Source of the DNA: Ulota crispa
Taxonomy: Eukaryota > Streptophyta > Bryopsida > Orthotrichales > Orthotrichaceae
NCBI GenBank assembly: GCA_963920765.1
Contig: OY987246.1
Span: 2,420,501-2,484,500, forward strand
Reading direction: 5' to 3'
DNA: 64,000 nt
Shown here: positions 49,502-61,560 of the stretch, one piece after another
How positions within the stretch are numbered: position 1 is the first letter of the stretch
Layout of the letters: each line of letters opens with the position of its first letter
Translations under genes and position numbers: made by a program
The notes under the pieces: generated by a model
What the model was told of the DNA's origin: nothing
Seen by the model: the letters and a program-made list of their open reading frames with translations, nothing else
Databases searched by the model: none

Positions 49502-49768
49502 AACACCATACTAGCTAAATTGGGAAAAACAAAGGGACTATTTTGTATTCCATCTTAATCATACATACAATAAAACAATAATATTGTAGGCATAGCTATA
49601 GCTCAAAGTTATAATTATTTGAAATTCTTGAAGGCAATTACTGAGACTTCAATATTGTACAAAAAAATGCACGCTTGTTTTTTTGTAATATGCTAAATTT
49701 TGCATAATGACAGAAATAGTGAAAATCCCAGAATGTACCATTTTCTCCAATTTACGTAATATGGTGTT
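49502..49768. mobile_element. ACACCATATT-family MITE, second copy
   Basis: Ends AACACCATACTAGCTAAATT and AATTTACGTAATATGGTGTT are inverted repeats of about 25-30 bp. The interior matches the copy in CGI-58 intron 1. It is 267 bp long and noncoding. Confidence 0.82.
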
Positions 49769-49980
49769 CCATTGGTATTAGTTTGAACTCAATCTTGGCA
49801 CTTAGGAGGATCTTTGCTTTGCAAATAGGGAAGACTATACCATGTTCAATTCCTTCTCGAGTACACAACAAACATCAACACTGTAAGCTCCACATTGTCA
49901 ATTTTATAGCATTAGAGTTCTGCCTTGTAAAAATCTCAGGTTTAAGGTAATTGAAGTGTACGGAACCTCCAATAAAGCCG

Positions 49981-50245
49981 CTAGAACACCATATTTGTTA
50001 GATTGGGAAAAAGAGTACATTTTGGAACTTCTAAAAGTTTTAGGTGATCACCTAAAATTGAGCTTGCAGCATTTTTTGGGTACATGTGCCCTTGCTTGAG
50101 AGGAGGAATTTGCAAGGGAAAAAATCTTAATGACTCAAACTGAATATGATACCTTCGAATTTAGTTTAAGGTAACTTTTTGGGTTTAAGGTGGAATACCG
50201 AATGGTACCTCCGTTTTTCCCAATTTAACGAATATGATGTTCTAG
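49981..50245. mobile_element. ACACCATATT-family MITE, third copy
   Basis: It begins CTAGAACACCATATTTGTTA and ends CGAATATGATGTTCTAG. Inverted ends include ATTGGGAAAAA and continue to GTACC. The interior differs from the other two copies, so it is a subfamily sharing termini only. The 265-bp element lies only about 210 bp after copy two. Confidence 0.75.
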
Positions 50246-53200
50246 GGAGATAGTATGTGTGAACCACTTAGGACGTCCTTCCATGCTCGTTGGTCATCGG
50301 TCGGAGGCACAAGACGACAAAAGAGTATCCCGATCCAAGTGCATGGAAGCCCCTTTAGGTCAGTACCGAATCGGTAGCTTTCCACCCACCCATCGGTTGT
50401 TTTGAGACTCTTGTTCTTCATATTTCATTTTCGCTGATGATCGGTGAGACTCTTTGCATCGTGCACTGCCGGTCTTTGGGGTTTGAGGTCTCCTTGGGGT
50501 TTGAAGTCTAATGTGGAAGTTTGGAGGATTACTCTTGTGTTGCAAATTTCTGATTTGTAAGTAATCTTGTTTCTTGTTTGTAAGTAATCTCTTTTGTCTT
50601 GCTAGTTAATCAAATTTTCAAAGTGTTGCTCATGGATATTTAATATTACATTGACAACAACTTGTGGTGGTCTTTGCTTGTATATACCTTTTTTCTTTAT
50701 AATTATATAAGAAAAAAAAGGGCTCTGTTGTTAAAATCCTTTCCTCTCATTTTGAACAAATTTATCTTTCTTTTTGATTTTGATTGGAATTGCCTCTAGC
50801 AAGAGTTAGATTTAATCTACGTTATGTACATACTTATATAACAAGTATTTTTTTGTAATAAATCTTGTTTATTTGCATTGAAAGCAAAACTCACAATGCA
50901 AGAATTTGTGTGATTTCTTTCTAATTGATGTCTAAATGGGATTATGCATTTTGATTAGTCTCCACCAACTATATTCTACCCTTTCAAGGGTATTTTCAAG
51001 CAGCAAGTTAGGAAATTTGAAGATTTGACCCTTTTGAGAGAACTTTCAAGCAACAAGTTGGAAATCTGAAAGTTTTACTCTTTTGTGGGTACTTTCAATG
51101 AATAGGTTGAGAGATTTGAGAAATGCTTTGAGAAACAATATTACAAGTTCCATTAGGATTTTTGAACCTCGTATTAAATCTAAGAAATATGTAGGATTGT
51201 AGGCTATTGTCAATTACAACAAGCATCTTTGAGTTTATGATTACTCTTATTGCACAACATCAATTTGCAATGTACAAAGATCACTTTGTCCTCTTGTAAA
51301 AAGACTTGACTCAATAGTGCTAACACCATATTGAAAATATTATGCAAAAGTTTATATTGAAGCATTATTATTTACCACAAATTTCATTGACTAAAGGAAG
51401 AACTAATTTAATCTCATCAAATTCATGAGGTGAAATATAAAGCACGCAATTATGTGTTTACTACATACAATTCTTAAATTAGGAAAATCAACCCTTTGAA
51501 GATAAAAAAGAAAAGAAATTTGCCATCAATTTTGTAAGATTCCAAAATAAGCTGGTAAGACAACCTCTAAGGTTGAAAACTAAAAAATTCATGTACAAGG
51601 TCCAATTTTGTAATCCAGTTACAGTTTAGTTCACATCAGCTTTTATCAAAGTAAGAACATATTTTTTTAAACTTCAACTTTCAAAAGAAATGGATTACAT
51701 TTAAGGAACTTTTTAAACTACAATCAAGTGTTAATAAGCAATCACATCTTTGTTTAGTGATACCTTGAAACTTTATAAATATCACGTAAAATTAACTGTT
51801 AATATTAAAACTTGCATTTGTTAGGAAAGTATGTCAAGGAAGTTCGTTTTACGATGTTTGTTTTTTTTGTTGAGACTCAAACAATTTATGCATGAGTTAC
51901 ATATTCATTAACGATTGATCATGAATTTCTTTTAAAGAGCCAATGATTTCTATCAATGAACAGTTTGTCACTTTTAAGATTTCACCCTCAGAAAATTCAC
52001 AAAAAATTACAATTTTTACTCAATAAAAAATATTCACTTGCATTTTTTTGAACCAAGGCAATATCATTCCTCAGGTCAATGGAATTCACATGTCAAAAAT
52101 ACTAGTTCGAAATTGACTGAATTGAACAAAAATCAAAAACATTTTTAAAGTAAAGTCCTGCTTGTGTATTTGATTAATGATGAAGTTCCATAGAACCTAA
52201 TTAAAATATTATTTTTAATAGTTTACATTTTTTAAGTATTCTTTTTGAAGTCTAGTGTTATCATCAGAAATTTTATTTTGAAAATGATTGATTATGAATT
52301 TTGTATTCAAGAATTTGTGCAAGGGTGTCCACTGCAATCTTGGATTTCCATAGTGCTGAGAGCTCTAAGAAATGAGCCTCATGTTTTTTAGATCTTGTAG
52401 AAGAATTTACCCAAAAATGTAATTGTAAGAAATTGTAAAAGAAATTTTGAAAAGTCATAGATTGAATGGAGTTAAGTATGTGAATGATGCTCTTTAACCT
52501 CACATATTGTTGGTGACCAATTTTTCAGATTTGGCATGTGAAAACAGGATCAAAAGACCAAATCATTTTCATAGTTTTAATACTCTCATGATCAAACATT
52601 CTAATCTTTCAATCCATAATTTGTTTTGTTGTGTTTTCTTTTCCTATGTGATCTCTAACGTATCTAGTTTAGATTTTTACAACCCTTTTTCAATAATCAA
52701 GTGAAACCTACTTCCATGTAGGGAATTTTCTTTGTATTGGATTTTATTTGGTAGCTTGTTCGCAAACTAGTTCCTTTAGTACCATGCTATTTAAATCAGT
52801 TTTTGAATTATTGGGCATGCTTTAGTAATTTCAAGTCATTTTGATTTTTGTATTGTTTTGCTTTTACTGATAATCATCATGAAGAGCATGTCAAACTTTG
52901 TGTTTCTAGTTATTCTAGCAAATACTGCATGTCAAAAGGTTTTTTGTTTTGAAGCAAATTTAGACACTTTGTGGCTTCAGCAACTAATTTGTATTAGTTT
53001 GCCTCCTTAACCTAAAATTTGGATTATGTTCTATACAGCCACAAGTGCATCAAAATGTTTATGTTTTTTTAACTAAAGAAAAGGCGTGTACCAAGTTTGA
53101 TTTTTTTAAGGATTTTCTTTCAATTCTTTGCCCAAAATAGCATTTGAAGTTCTTATCTAATTTGATGTTCACAGCTTCTGAAATATAGAGAAACACATTT

Positions 53201-54382
53201 AAAAATTTGTTTCTGTTTTCTTATTATAAAATTTTCACCTTTGAAATTTAAGTTATGGTTTATGAACAATATTGTGGTTTTTTAATCAACTTCTTTCCAC
53301 AAGGTCTTTTTTCAAAGACAGAAAAAAACATTTACTAAATTCAGATTGAGGTTTTTTCATTGGGTCCTTAGGTAGCCGTGCCCATCAATGTGACCGTCCC
53401 CATGGGTGTCACTAACATCATAATTAAAAAAGCAAATGCTCATGAGTGAACAAAGTGATGGTTATGGGTGACAAAGTGATGGTTGTGGGTGATTGGTATG
53501 ATGGTTTTGAGTACCCATCTCACTATTTAAGAACCAACAAGTCCTGTTTTTAGCATCTCTTACACATGGTTCCTACAATTTCAGTGATTTAGCACATTGA
53601 AAAATACCCACGCACACATGACTATGTGGATAACTTCCCAAACAAAACTAATATTTTTTGTTCTTTGTTTCCAATTTAATGATATAATTTTTACCCTTGT
53701 TCAACTACTTTAACCATGCTAAAGTGCTTACACTCACGCTTATGGAGGCGGCTACCTTTGTAAGTGGTCAACTTTTAAAAACAAATCCTAGAAGAAAAAC
53801 ATTCATGAAATCTTTGCACTATATTTACTCAAAAAAGATGAAGAGTTCAACCTTGTTTTAGAAATGGATGTCTTGAGATGATTTTGGCCTCAAACCAATA
53901 AAAAGCTTCAAAATCTAAACTCATAAATTTTAGGCTTTTAACAAATGACTAAAACTCAGAATTTGACTTTCCTAAGTACGCAAATTTTGGGAAAATTGGT
54001 AAGTTCTTATTGCATGAAATGTTCAAACGTAATTAAGTACCTTCACGTCACATTCAAGGTAAATTTTCAATTGATTATAGCATGTCAACTGCCATATTCA
54101 AAAGCATGTCTTATTAGAGTTCAAATTAACCTCCAAAATAGAGTTTCAAATAAGGTTTTTTTGAAATTTTAAACTATCATTTTTTGTTATGAAAACCTAT
54201 CCATTGAAACTCGATTAGATTCTAAAAGCCTTTTTCAATAATCAAACTCAATATTCCTTGCTTGTAGGGAATTTTTTTAGAATTGGATTTGATTTCTGGT
54301 TTCTCACGCTTTTACATTTTTCTTTCTTTTTTCTTTGGTATATTGATTCAATACATGTTACTACTTTAGTTGATTTTGTAAA
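50246..54382. other. AT-rich DNA with dispersed repeats
   Basis: A GC-richer stretch at 50250-50480 is followed by 4 kb of AT-rich sequence. It contains one copy of a dispersed repeat (52185-52755) and a related fragment at about 54215-54300. No gene is supported. Confidence 0.45.
52185..52755. repeat. dispersed repeat, copy 1
   Basis: About 500-570 bp matching 60615-61100 in the same orientation. Shared blocks include AATGATTGATTATGA, GTGCAAGGG, GAGAGCTCT, AATGAGCCTCA and GTTGTGTTTTCTTTTCCTAT. Divergence is high with indels, so both copies are old. Its final part (TTTTTCAATAATCAA to TAGGGAATTTT) recurs at about 54220-54275. The element type is unknown. Confidence 0.75.
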
Positions 54383-54785
54383 GGAATTGATATGTGCACA
54401 CCTAGGGGTTGATATATGCACACCAAGGGGGGGGTTAGATTTTTACATTCATCAAGTTGAATTTGGAAACTTTGAATTCAAATTTTCAGTTATAGATCTT
54501 AATTTAGTCTAAAACCACAAAGGAGGTTACAATTAAATAATGTTGAATGGAAAAGCTTATTGAGGGAGAAAAATATTACTTCTACCCTTGTTTCATAAAG
54601 TATATAAGCTTCTCCATTAGGCATTGTTAGTTCAATTGTAACCTTCTTTGTGGTTCTAAACTAAATGAAGGTCTCTAAATCCAAATTTGAATTTAGATTT
54701 TTCAAATTCAATTTGTTGATGGTAAAAGTCTAACCCCCCCTCCCATGTGCATACATCAACCCTAAGTGTGCACATATCAATTCCC
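54383..54785. mobile_element. foldback element copy C
   Basis: It starts GGAATTGATATGTGCACACC and ends TGTGCACATATCAATTCCC. The arms fold on each other through AAGTTGAATTTG and TGTAACC-type blocks. The centre keeps the GAATGGAAAAGCTTA region shared with copies A and B. An internal G-run (GGGGGGGG near 54427) faces a C-run on the other arm. The target duplication is unclear (TTGTAAA against TTGTATA). Confidence 0.8.
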
Positions 54786-55559
54786 TTGTATAAAATGGCA
54801 GTATTACATTTACTATTTGTATTTTTAAAACTTTCTCTCTTTTTTACAATTCTTCTTTATCAAAACTTTGTATCTTGTAGACCCACTTTTCTAAGACACC
54901 AAGTGGCAAACTAATTCAACAATGTATAGTGAGTTGAATGTTGATTTCTTTTTCAAACCAGTTTGTAATTCTAGGGTACCTTGGTTGATTGGTATTTGAA
55001 TGTCTAAATATGAGACTCTTTCTATTTTTTTTTTGGTTGCACCAAGAAAACCAAAAGAGAATGATGTAAATTTCTTAGCAAAGAGACTCAAAATCTATTC
55101 ATGTACAATTTTTAGGGATGGTCTTTTATCTTTGGACCTGATAATTACACATATCATCTATGATTGTGTATGAGCTCTTTTCTCAAGACCTACTATTATA
55201 CCTGAAGAGGCATTTAATTCACCATTGAAAAAAAATTAAAGTTTGAGTTTGTGAGAGCTTACTTTGAATTTTGTCATGTCTAACATCACGGGTGGATCCT
55301 TATTGATTAGGTGCATGCCATTCAATACAAATGGAGTGCTTGGAGGTGCTCCCACTTTTTTATTTGCATATATTGGATTCCATACAAGGTACCATAACAA
55401 ACAAACCTTCCTCCTAGTTCTCTAAATACTCTATTTCACCTTTTTTTTTATATGTGAGTCCTTGATTTTTTAGGGTTCACGCTAACCATTAACTATTTGT
55501 TTATTAACTAATATAAATAATTTACAACGTCAAATGGCCTCCAAAGGACGCTTGTTGAT
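54786..55559. other. spacer before Harbinger element
   Basis: AT-rich sequence of about 770 bp with no gene or clear repeat. It may include the unrecognised left end of the Harbinger element that follows. Confidence 0.4.
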
Positions 55560-56604
55560 GTGAACTGGAACCCTGAGGCAATCAACCTTGAAAATGAGGT
55601 AGAATTTGGAAACATCCAAGGAGAAGAAGATGGAAGGGTTTACAAGCAAGGAAAATGGAGCTTACCAAACACTTTGGCTTTGATACAAGCAAAAAGGGTT
55701 GATTTTGATACTTATGAGCCTACAAAAACACAACATGCACAAATGACTAATGCACCAGTTTGTTGGACAGCAATGGCTGAAACTTTGTGGAGTAAAGATG
55801 TGCGTCGTAACCCACAGCAGATTCAAGATAAATGGGAGTAGTTAGCTTCAGATTTCAAGAAGGTTTATGATTATGAGAAGAAAATACCTTCTGGTATGCC
55901 AAGCTATTTTGCTATGAGTCCTCAAGAGAAGAAAGACCAACCACACAGTAGATTTCCAAGATCACCATTGGACCAAGCTCTTTATCTTGCCATGCTAGAG
56001 TGGTATCCAAAATCATCACAATTATTGGATGCTGGAGATTACCTATTGATAGTGGAACCATTTCAACAGGTATTTATTTTTATTCTTGTATTTTGTGGTT
56101 ATTTTCTTTGATATTCCAAATACTTGTAAGTACCAATTACCTAAATGTAATGTTTGACTACTTTTTTATAAATTATTTTATTATTAAAAACAATTGCATT
56201 ATTGGGTGTTGTGTATTATTTTAAAGTACAATGTACTAAATGTATGCATATGTTTTACAGATGATGGTGAATTGTCAGTTGATTATTCTACTAAGAAGAG
56301 GTGCTTGTCATTGAAAGCAGCAGATGGTGCACTAGCCTCAATGGATAAAACTAGGGTTGAGTTCACACAAGCTATGACTAGTGGACAAGATCGTGATGAT
56401 CTTCGGCACAAAGAAATTATGGAAATGGAAAAACATAGGCTACAGTCAGAGGAACTTCAACATCAAGATATAATGAAACTTGAGTAATACATAATTGCTA
56501 GTGGTGCAGAGATTGGAAAGGGATATATGGATGCTTTTCTCAGCTTAAGAGATGCTATGAGAACTATTGGAAATGCCATGGCAAATAGACAGAATCCCAT
56601 ATGA
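55560..56604 (+). pseudogene. Harbinger companion Myb/SANT-like protein, broken
   Basis: Remnant of the second protein of PIF/Harbinger elements, a Myb/trihelix-like DNA-binding protein that helps the transposase enter the nucleus and bind ends. It runs from about 55560 (GKWSLPNTLALIQAKR; RRNPQQIQDKWE), where Trp-rich spacing is typical of the domain, through a TAG at 55839-55841 into FKKVYDYEKKIPSG and a second block ending about 56068. After a likely intron (acceptor near 56261) a Glu/Lys-rich helical tail (56262-56487) follows, with a TAA and further conserved-looking residues to about 56604. Stops make it inactive. Confidence 0.75.
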
Positions 56605-56676
56605 ATTTTATGATAGCATGTATTATACTACATGTATCACTATTAGACATTGATTTTTAAGTAACTAATATGCAAG

Positions 56677-56679
<3 letters not shown>

Positions 56680-56736
<57 letters not shown>
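56680..56736. repeat. (TA)n microsatellite
   Basis: About 28 uninterrupted TA units between the two Harbinger genes. Confidence 0.97.
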
Positions 56737-56738
<2 letters not shown>

Positions 56739-57053
56739 TAACTATAACTAAACTATCATTGTCATTCATGTGTTTTGAAAATAAATCTTTGTTGTATATA
56801 TCTTTTGATTGTTTGATTTTATATTTTATATTGATTGATTAGTGATTGATTTATTTACTAACTATTTGCACTAAATGAATGGATGTATGTTGAAATTTGA
56901 TTTGAAATATTTTGTTTTGCAATCCTTTGATTATTGATTTGTTAGTAGAGTTCAAATGTAGCATATAGTATTTATTTATCAATTTGGTTGTTTTACAATG
57001 TAATTTTCTTTTGTTCTAATAAGTTTTTATTTGATATGTGAAGGACATGCAAT

Positions 57054-58294
57054 ATGGTGGATCCAGCTCTTGCAGTTGTATCTGCAGCTATGGGAGGAGT
57101 AAGCACAGCTGTTGGTACTATGATACAACTGGCAACAAAAGACTTGCTTGATGGAAATTCAAAAAGAAGAACGCAATTATCATCTTTGAGGTATTTAAAA
57201 AGAAGAGAAATGTCAAATGACATGGTACCTATACTTCTTTCTATTTTAAAATGTGAACTACTTTTCTATCAAGTTCATATTCAAAAAGAAGGGAAGACAA
57301 AGATTTTTGGTTCAGAATGTGGTCTATATTATATAAAGCCACTATCTATTCATTGGTGGGATCAATATTCAAGTTTGGTGATGCGTGAAGACCCAGAGCG
57401 ATTTTGTCAGTTTTTTCGACTATCTGTCCCAACATTCCAAAATCTTTGTTGCTTGGATTGATGAATATCATTGGTCGATTCATGGATGTTCCTAAGCAAG
57501 TGGCTATTACTTTGAGGAGGCTTGCAACTGGTGACACTCATCTTTCAGTTGCTGAGTTATTTGGAGTGGCTGATTATACATCTATCAAATTATGCAAGTG
57601 TTTTATCAAAGCGTTGATGAATGTTGTCATTCCTCTACATTTGAAGTGGCCGGAAAGAGAGGCTTTAGCACATGTGAAACTTGGATTTGAAAAGCTCAAT
57701 GGCATTCCGCAATGTTGTGGTGCTCTTGATTGTTCTCATATTTGGTTTGATTTGCCAGCACAAGCAAGATCTACAAACTGGTATGACCGCAATCACGATT
57801 ATTCAACAATTATCTAAGCTATTGTGGATCATAAAGCCTGTTTTATTAATGTGTTTGCAGGTATACTAGGATCCGTACATGATTCTTGAGTTTACTTATT
57901 GTCTAATCACTTTAAAGAAGTTATTGCAAGAACTCAATTAAACGATCCTTCAATTGATGTTGGAGGTGTGGATGTGCAAGAGCTGATTGTAGTTGATGCA
58001 GGTTATCTTGGGGACAAAAATGTCCTTGTGCCTTGGCCTGGTTTACGTCTTCCAAGATTATATGATGAATTTAACTTCAAGCAATCATCTACACGTATGG
58101 TAGTGGAACGAGCATTTGGTATTTTGAAAGGAATGTGGAGAATTTTGAAAACTCCTATGGCTAATCTTAATTTGAAGAGAGTTCCAAATTTGATATTAGC
58201 TTGTTGTGTACTTCACAATATTATCATTGATAGAAATGATGAAATTGATGAGTCTATTGTGTTGTGGAGTCATCATGACCAAGGCTATAGATAA
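57054..58294 (+). pseudogene. PIF/Harbinger transposase, frame-shifted
   Basis: DDE nuclease downstream of its companion gene, as in intact PIF/Harbinger elements. Frame one (57054-57461) carries the N-terminal part up to REDPERFCQFFRLSVPTFQ. A frame shift near 57440 leads into LRRLATGDTHLSVAELFGV (helix-turn-helix) and the first catalytic Asp in GALDCSHI (about 57719-57742). After a stop at 57815-57817 and another at about 57888, the last part (57899-58294) has the second Asp in DAGYLGDKN (about 57997-58023) and the Glu in VVERAFGILKGMWRIL (about 58100-58148). The catalytic residues survive but the frame does not. Confidence 0.9.
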
Positions 58295-59585
58295 CAAGTA
58301 GTTCGAACTCCTCCAGAGAATAATTCAGAGCATTTGCAAATGGCAATAGCTCAACATGTATATTAGTTGGAAGGACTACAATTTAATGAATGAACATTCT
58401 TTTTGTGTGTTTTAAAAAAATCAACCTTTGTATGTGTTTTTTTTTTTGTTCTAAATATGTTCTTGCTCACTTACAAAAATCAAGTTGAATTTGTTTAATG
58501 TTAAATTCAATGGCACTACTTTAGATGTTTTTAAGTTGATGTGAAGTTTATTGTATAGAAGTTAGATCTAAATTGAAAATAGATATAGCAAATTCCAATT
58601 GGACTGCACAAATTTTGAAGGAAAAATAAGTTTTCATTGTTTTAAGCATTAAAAGTATTAAAAAGTACATTAGTGCATTCTAAAACAAATTTATAATTGC
58701 AAAGTTCCTTTTCATATGATTCAAATATATGGATGTACCAAAAAAGACATGTGAATTTTAAAACTTTGCTCAAATACAAGTTTCAAAAAATTATTATAAG
58801 GCATGTAAAATAAAAAATATTAGAATGATGAAAGTTTCCCCTCTTGTCCCACTAGAAAATTTGAATATTTTCTAGTCAAATTTAGAAGCTTTTGCTTAAA
58901 AAAACGTCCTCTCAAAATTTTTGGACATGTTCAACATTAATTAAGCATTTTTCATAAATCACTGCATTTGCAATATTATATTTCAATTTATTGTAAGAAA
59001 TTCTAGCTCCAAATTATTGAAAATCTAATTTCCAATTGAATTACATGAGGGTATTTATTTTAAGCTTCAAATACGATGAAGAAATTATTGGTAATTGCAC
59101 TCATAGACATAATGGATTGAACAAGATCTAGAATTTAAAGTATGCAAGTGATGTTTGTACATCAATTTTCAAAAAACCCTCCTTAATTGCATTGTATAAT
59201 GCATTTTTACAAATCTCTTATTTTTAAGAGTACCAATGAGTAGTCACGGACATTAAAACATCAAATTTTATATTCATTATGCTTGGCTAAAACTATAATA
59301 TTCTAAAACTAAGTAGATTGTTTACATGAATTCTATTGTACAGTTGTGGTGTTTCAAAAAGCTTTGCAATAGTGATTACAAGACATGTTAACAAGTAATA
59401 ATTTTCTTTGTGTTAAAAAATGATAATTAAAAAAAAAATCCGAACTACTATCATTTTCTTTTCATCAACTCAAAGTATGATTTTTAGGCAAATATAAAAC
59501 TAAATTATTGAAGATTTGAAAATTTGAATATAATTATAAGGTTATGGCAATCACCTTCATACATTTAACATCAAGATTTACAATT
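58295..59585. other. AT-rich spacer
   Basis: The 3' flank of the Harbinger element followed by AT-rich sequence. No terminal repeats or genes recognised. Confidence 0.4.
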
Positions 59586-59996
59586 GAGAATTGATACATG
59601 TACCACCCCTTCTTGACTATTCTACCACACCCTACTATATATGGTCAATCTTTACAATATTAAATAAGGTGTGGACCATGGGAGAAACATCACTCTTTTG
59701 AAAATATAACTTGACATAGAAGTTGAAACTTAAATTTTTCACATCCCGCTCATAGTTTCAATTAAAAAATCTAAACTTTGTTTGGATAAAAATAAAAAAA
59801 TCAATACTTTGAGCAGGATTAAGAGTTGAAAATTAAAACTAAAGTTTCAACTTCTATGTCAAGTTGTATTTTCAAAAGAGTGATGTATTTTCCGTGCTCC
59901 ACATCTAATTCAATATTGTAAATGTTGACCATATATATTAGGGTGTGGTAGAATAGTCAAGAATGGGTGGTACATGTATCATTTACCTTTATGATT
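59586..59996. mobile_element. foldback element copy D
   Basis: A hairpin of about 410 bp. Ends are GAATTGATACATGTACCACCC and GGGTGGTACATGTATC. The arms contain ATAACTTGACATAGAAG and its complement CTTCTATGTCAAGTTGTAT, and inner arms round CTTTTGAAAATA. It shares the terminal motif with copies A-C but has a different interior, so it is another subfamily. Confidence 0.82.
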
Positions 59997-61560
59997 TTAT
60001 GCAAAGTTATAGTATTCATGCCTCAATGTTATAAATTTACATGTTGTAACCTTTATGAAGAATTACGAACGAAACTCCACAATTCTTGTTTCTCTTATTT
60101 TCTTTTTGAATTGAACACCAAATACCTTATTAATATTTTAGTTGGAAAATATTGCACTTTTATTTTATCTAAATCTCAAAAATGCTTAATGAAAATTGGA
60201 GGTTTTCATTTACAAGAATTTATTTCAAAGAATATCTCCAAAACATTAGGAATGATCATGTATTTAAAATTGATTTGCTAAAACATAAATTTTAATATTT
60301 GCAAGATGACTTTAGTTCAACTTTGTATTTATCACATTTTCCATATATGCTTTCTTATTTATTCAATATTATTAAATCTGTCTCATAATAACTTTAACTC
60401 TATTATTCCATTAAAAAATGAACCATCAAATTACTATTCCAAATTTAGAAAGTTTGTGTGGTGTATTTTAGTTTTAGTCTCAAAATAACAAAAATTGTAT
60501 TTTTCACAAGATAAGCAATTGAGTTTGTCATTAAAATAATGCAAATCTTAGGTTATATGAAATTAATCTGTAAATGCCCAAGGCATCACATTATGGTGTT
60601 GACAATACTTTGAGCTTCTACAAAACCTAATTAAGTTGTTATTCTTAATCAATTTTATATTTTAACTATTTATTTTAAGTCTAATTTTAGCATTGAAAAC
60701 CCAAGTTTTGTAAATGATTGATTATGATTTTTTATTCAAGATTTTGTGCAAGGGCATCCATTGCAATCTTGACTTTTTTAGTATTGAGAGCTCTTGGAAA
60801 TGAGCCTCAAATACACTAGACATTGGAGAAAATTTTACACTAGAAATTCATTTAAAAAATTTGTAGAGGATATTTTGAAAAGCCATAAATTGATTAGACT
60901 TATATATTTTATGTCATTTAATCCCATATTGTTCAAGTGACCATTTTTTTAGACTTGACATGTGAAAAGAGGATGGAAAGACTTCAAGTCATTTTCATGG
61001 TTTTGACACCCTCTTGATCAAACATTATAATCTTTCAATCCTTAAATGATATTGTTGTGTTTTCTTTTCCTATATGGTCTCTAACACATGTAGTTTGATT
61101 TTGTACAATTACAATTTATGGAAAAACTAATACAACTTATCAAATTTTTTAACTTTTTTTTCAACTTGGAGAGAATTCCAAATAGTACTTTTGGGAAGAA
61201 AAAAAACTTTCATCGAAGTTTTTCAAATAGTACTTTTGGAAAAGAAAAAGAAAAAAAACTTTCATGAATTTTATTAAATTTATAAACTTTGCATGGGATC
61301 ATGTGAGAAGAGAACATGTTATACTTTAGGAAACAGGGATTTACCTAGAGCCATACGTGAGTGAAAGGGTCCATGACATCCCAAGTCCCAACCATGTTTC
61401 ACGACCTGTTGATCTGGTTCCATAACCCTCGTAACCAAGTTCCACCCCTGCGCATGGAAGTGCCTTAGGTAAAAATCAGTAGTTTTGACTGGGGAAACCC
61501 ACCCCCAGCCGGTCCTGAAATTCAGCCCCCACCCCCCACCGATAGTACATGGAAGGAGGC
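59997..61560. other. AT-rich DNA with dispersed repeat copy 2
   Basis: AT-rich to about 61.3 kb, containing the second copy of the dispersed repeat, then a sharp rise in GC. No gene supported. Confidence 0.45.
60615..61100. repeat. dispersed repeat, copy 2
   Basis: The partner of 52185-52755, in the same orientation. It ends with the shared GTTGTGTTTTCTTTTCCTAT and CTCTAACACATGTAGTTT-type block. No flanking duplication was found. Confidence 0.75.
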
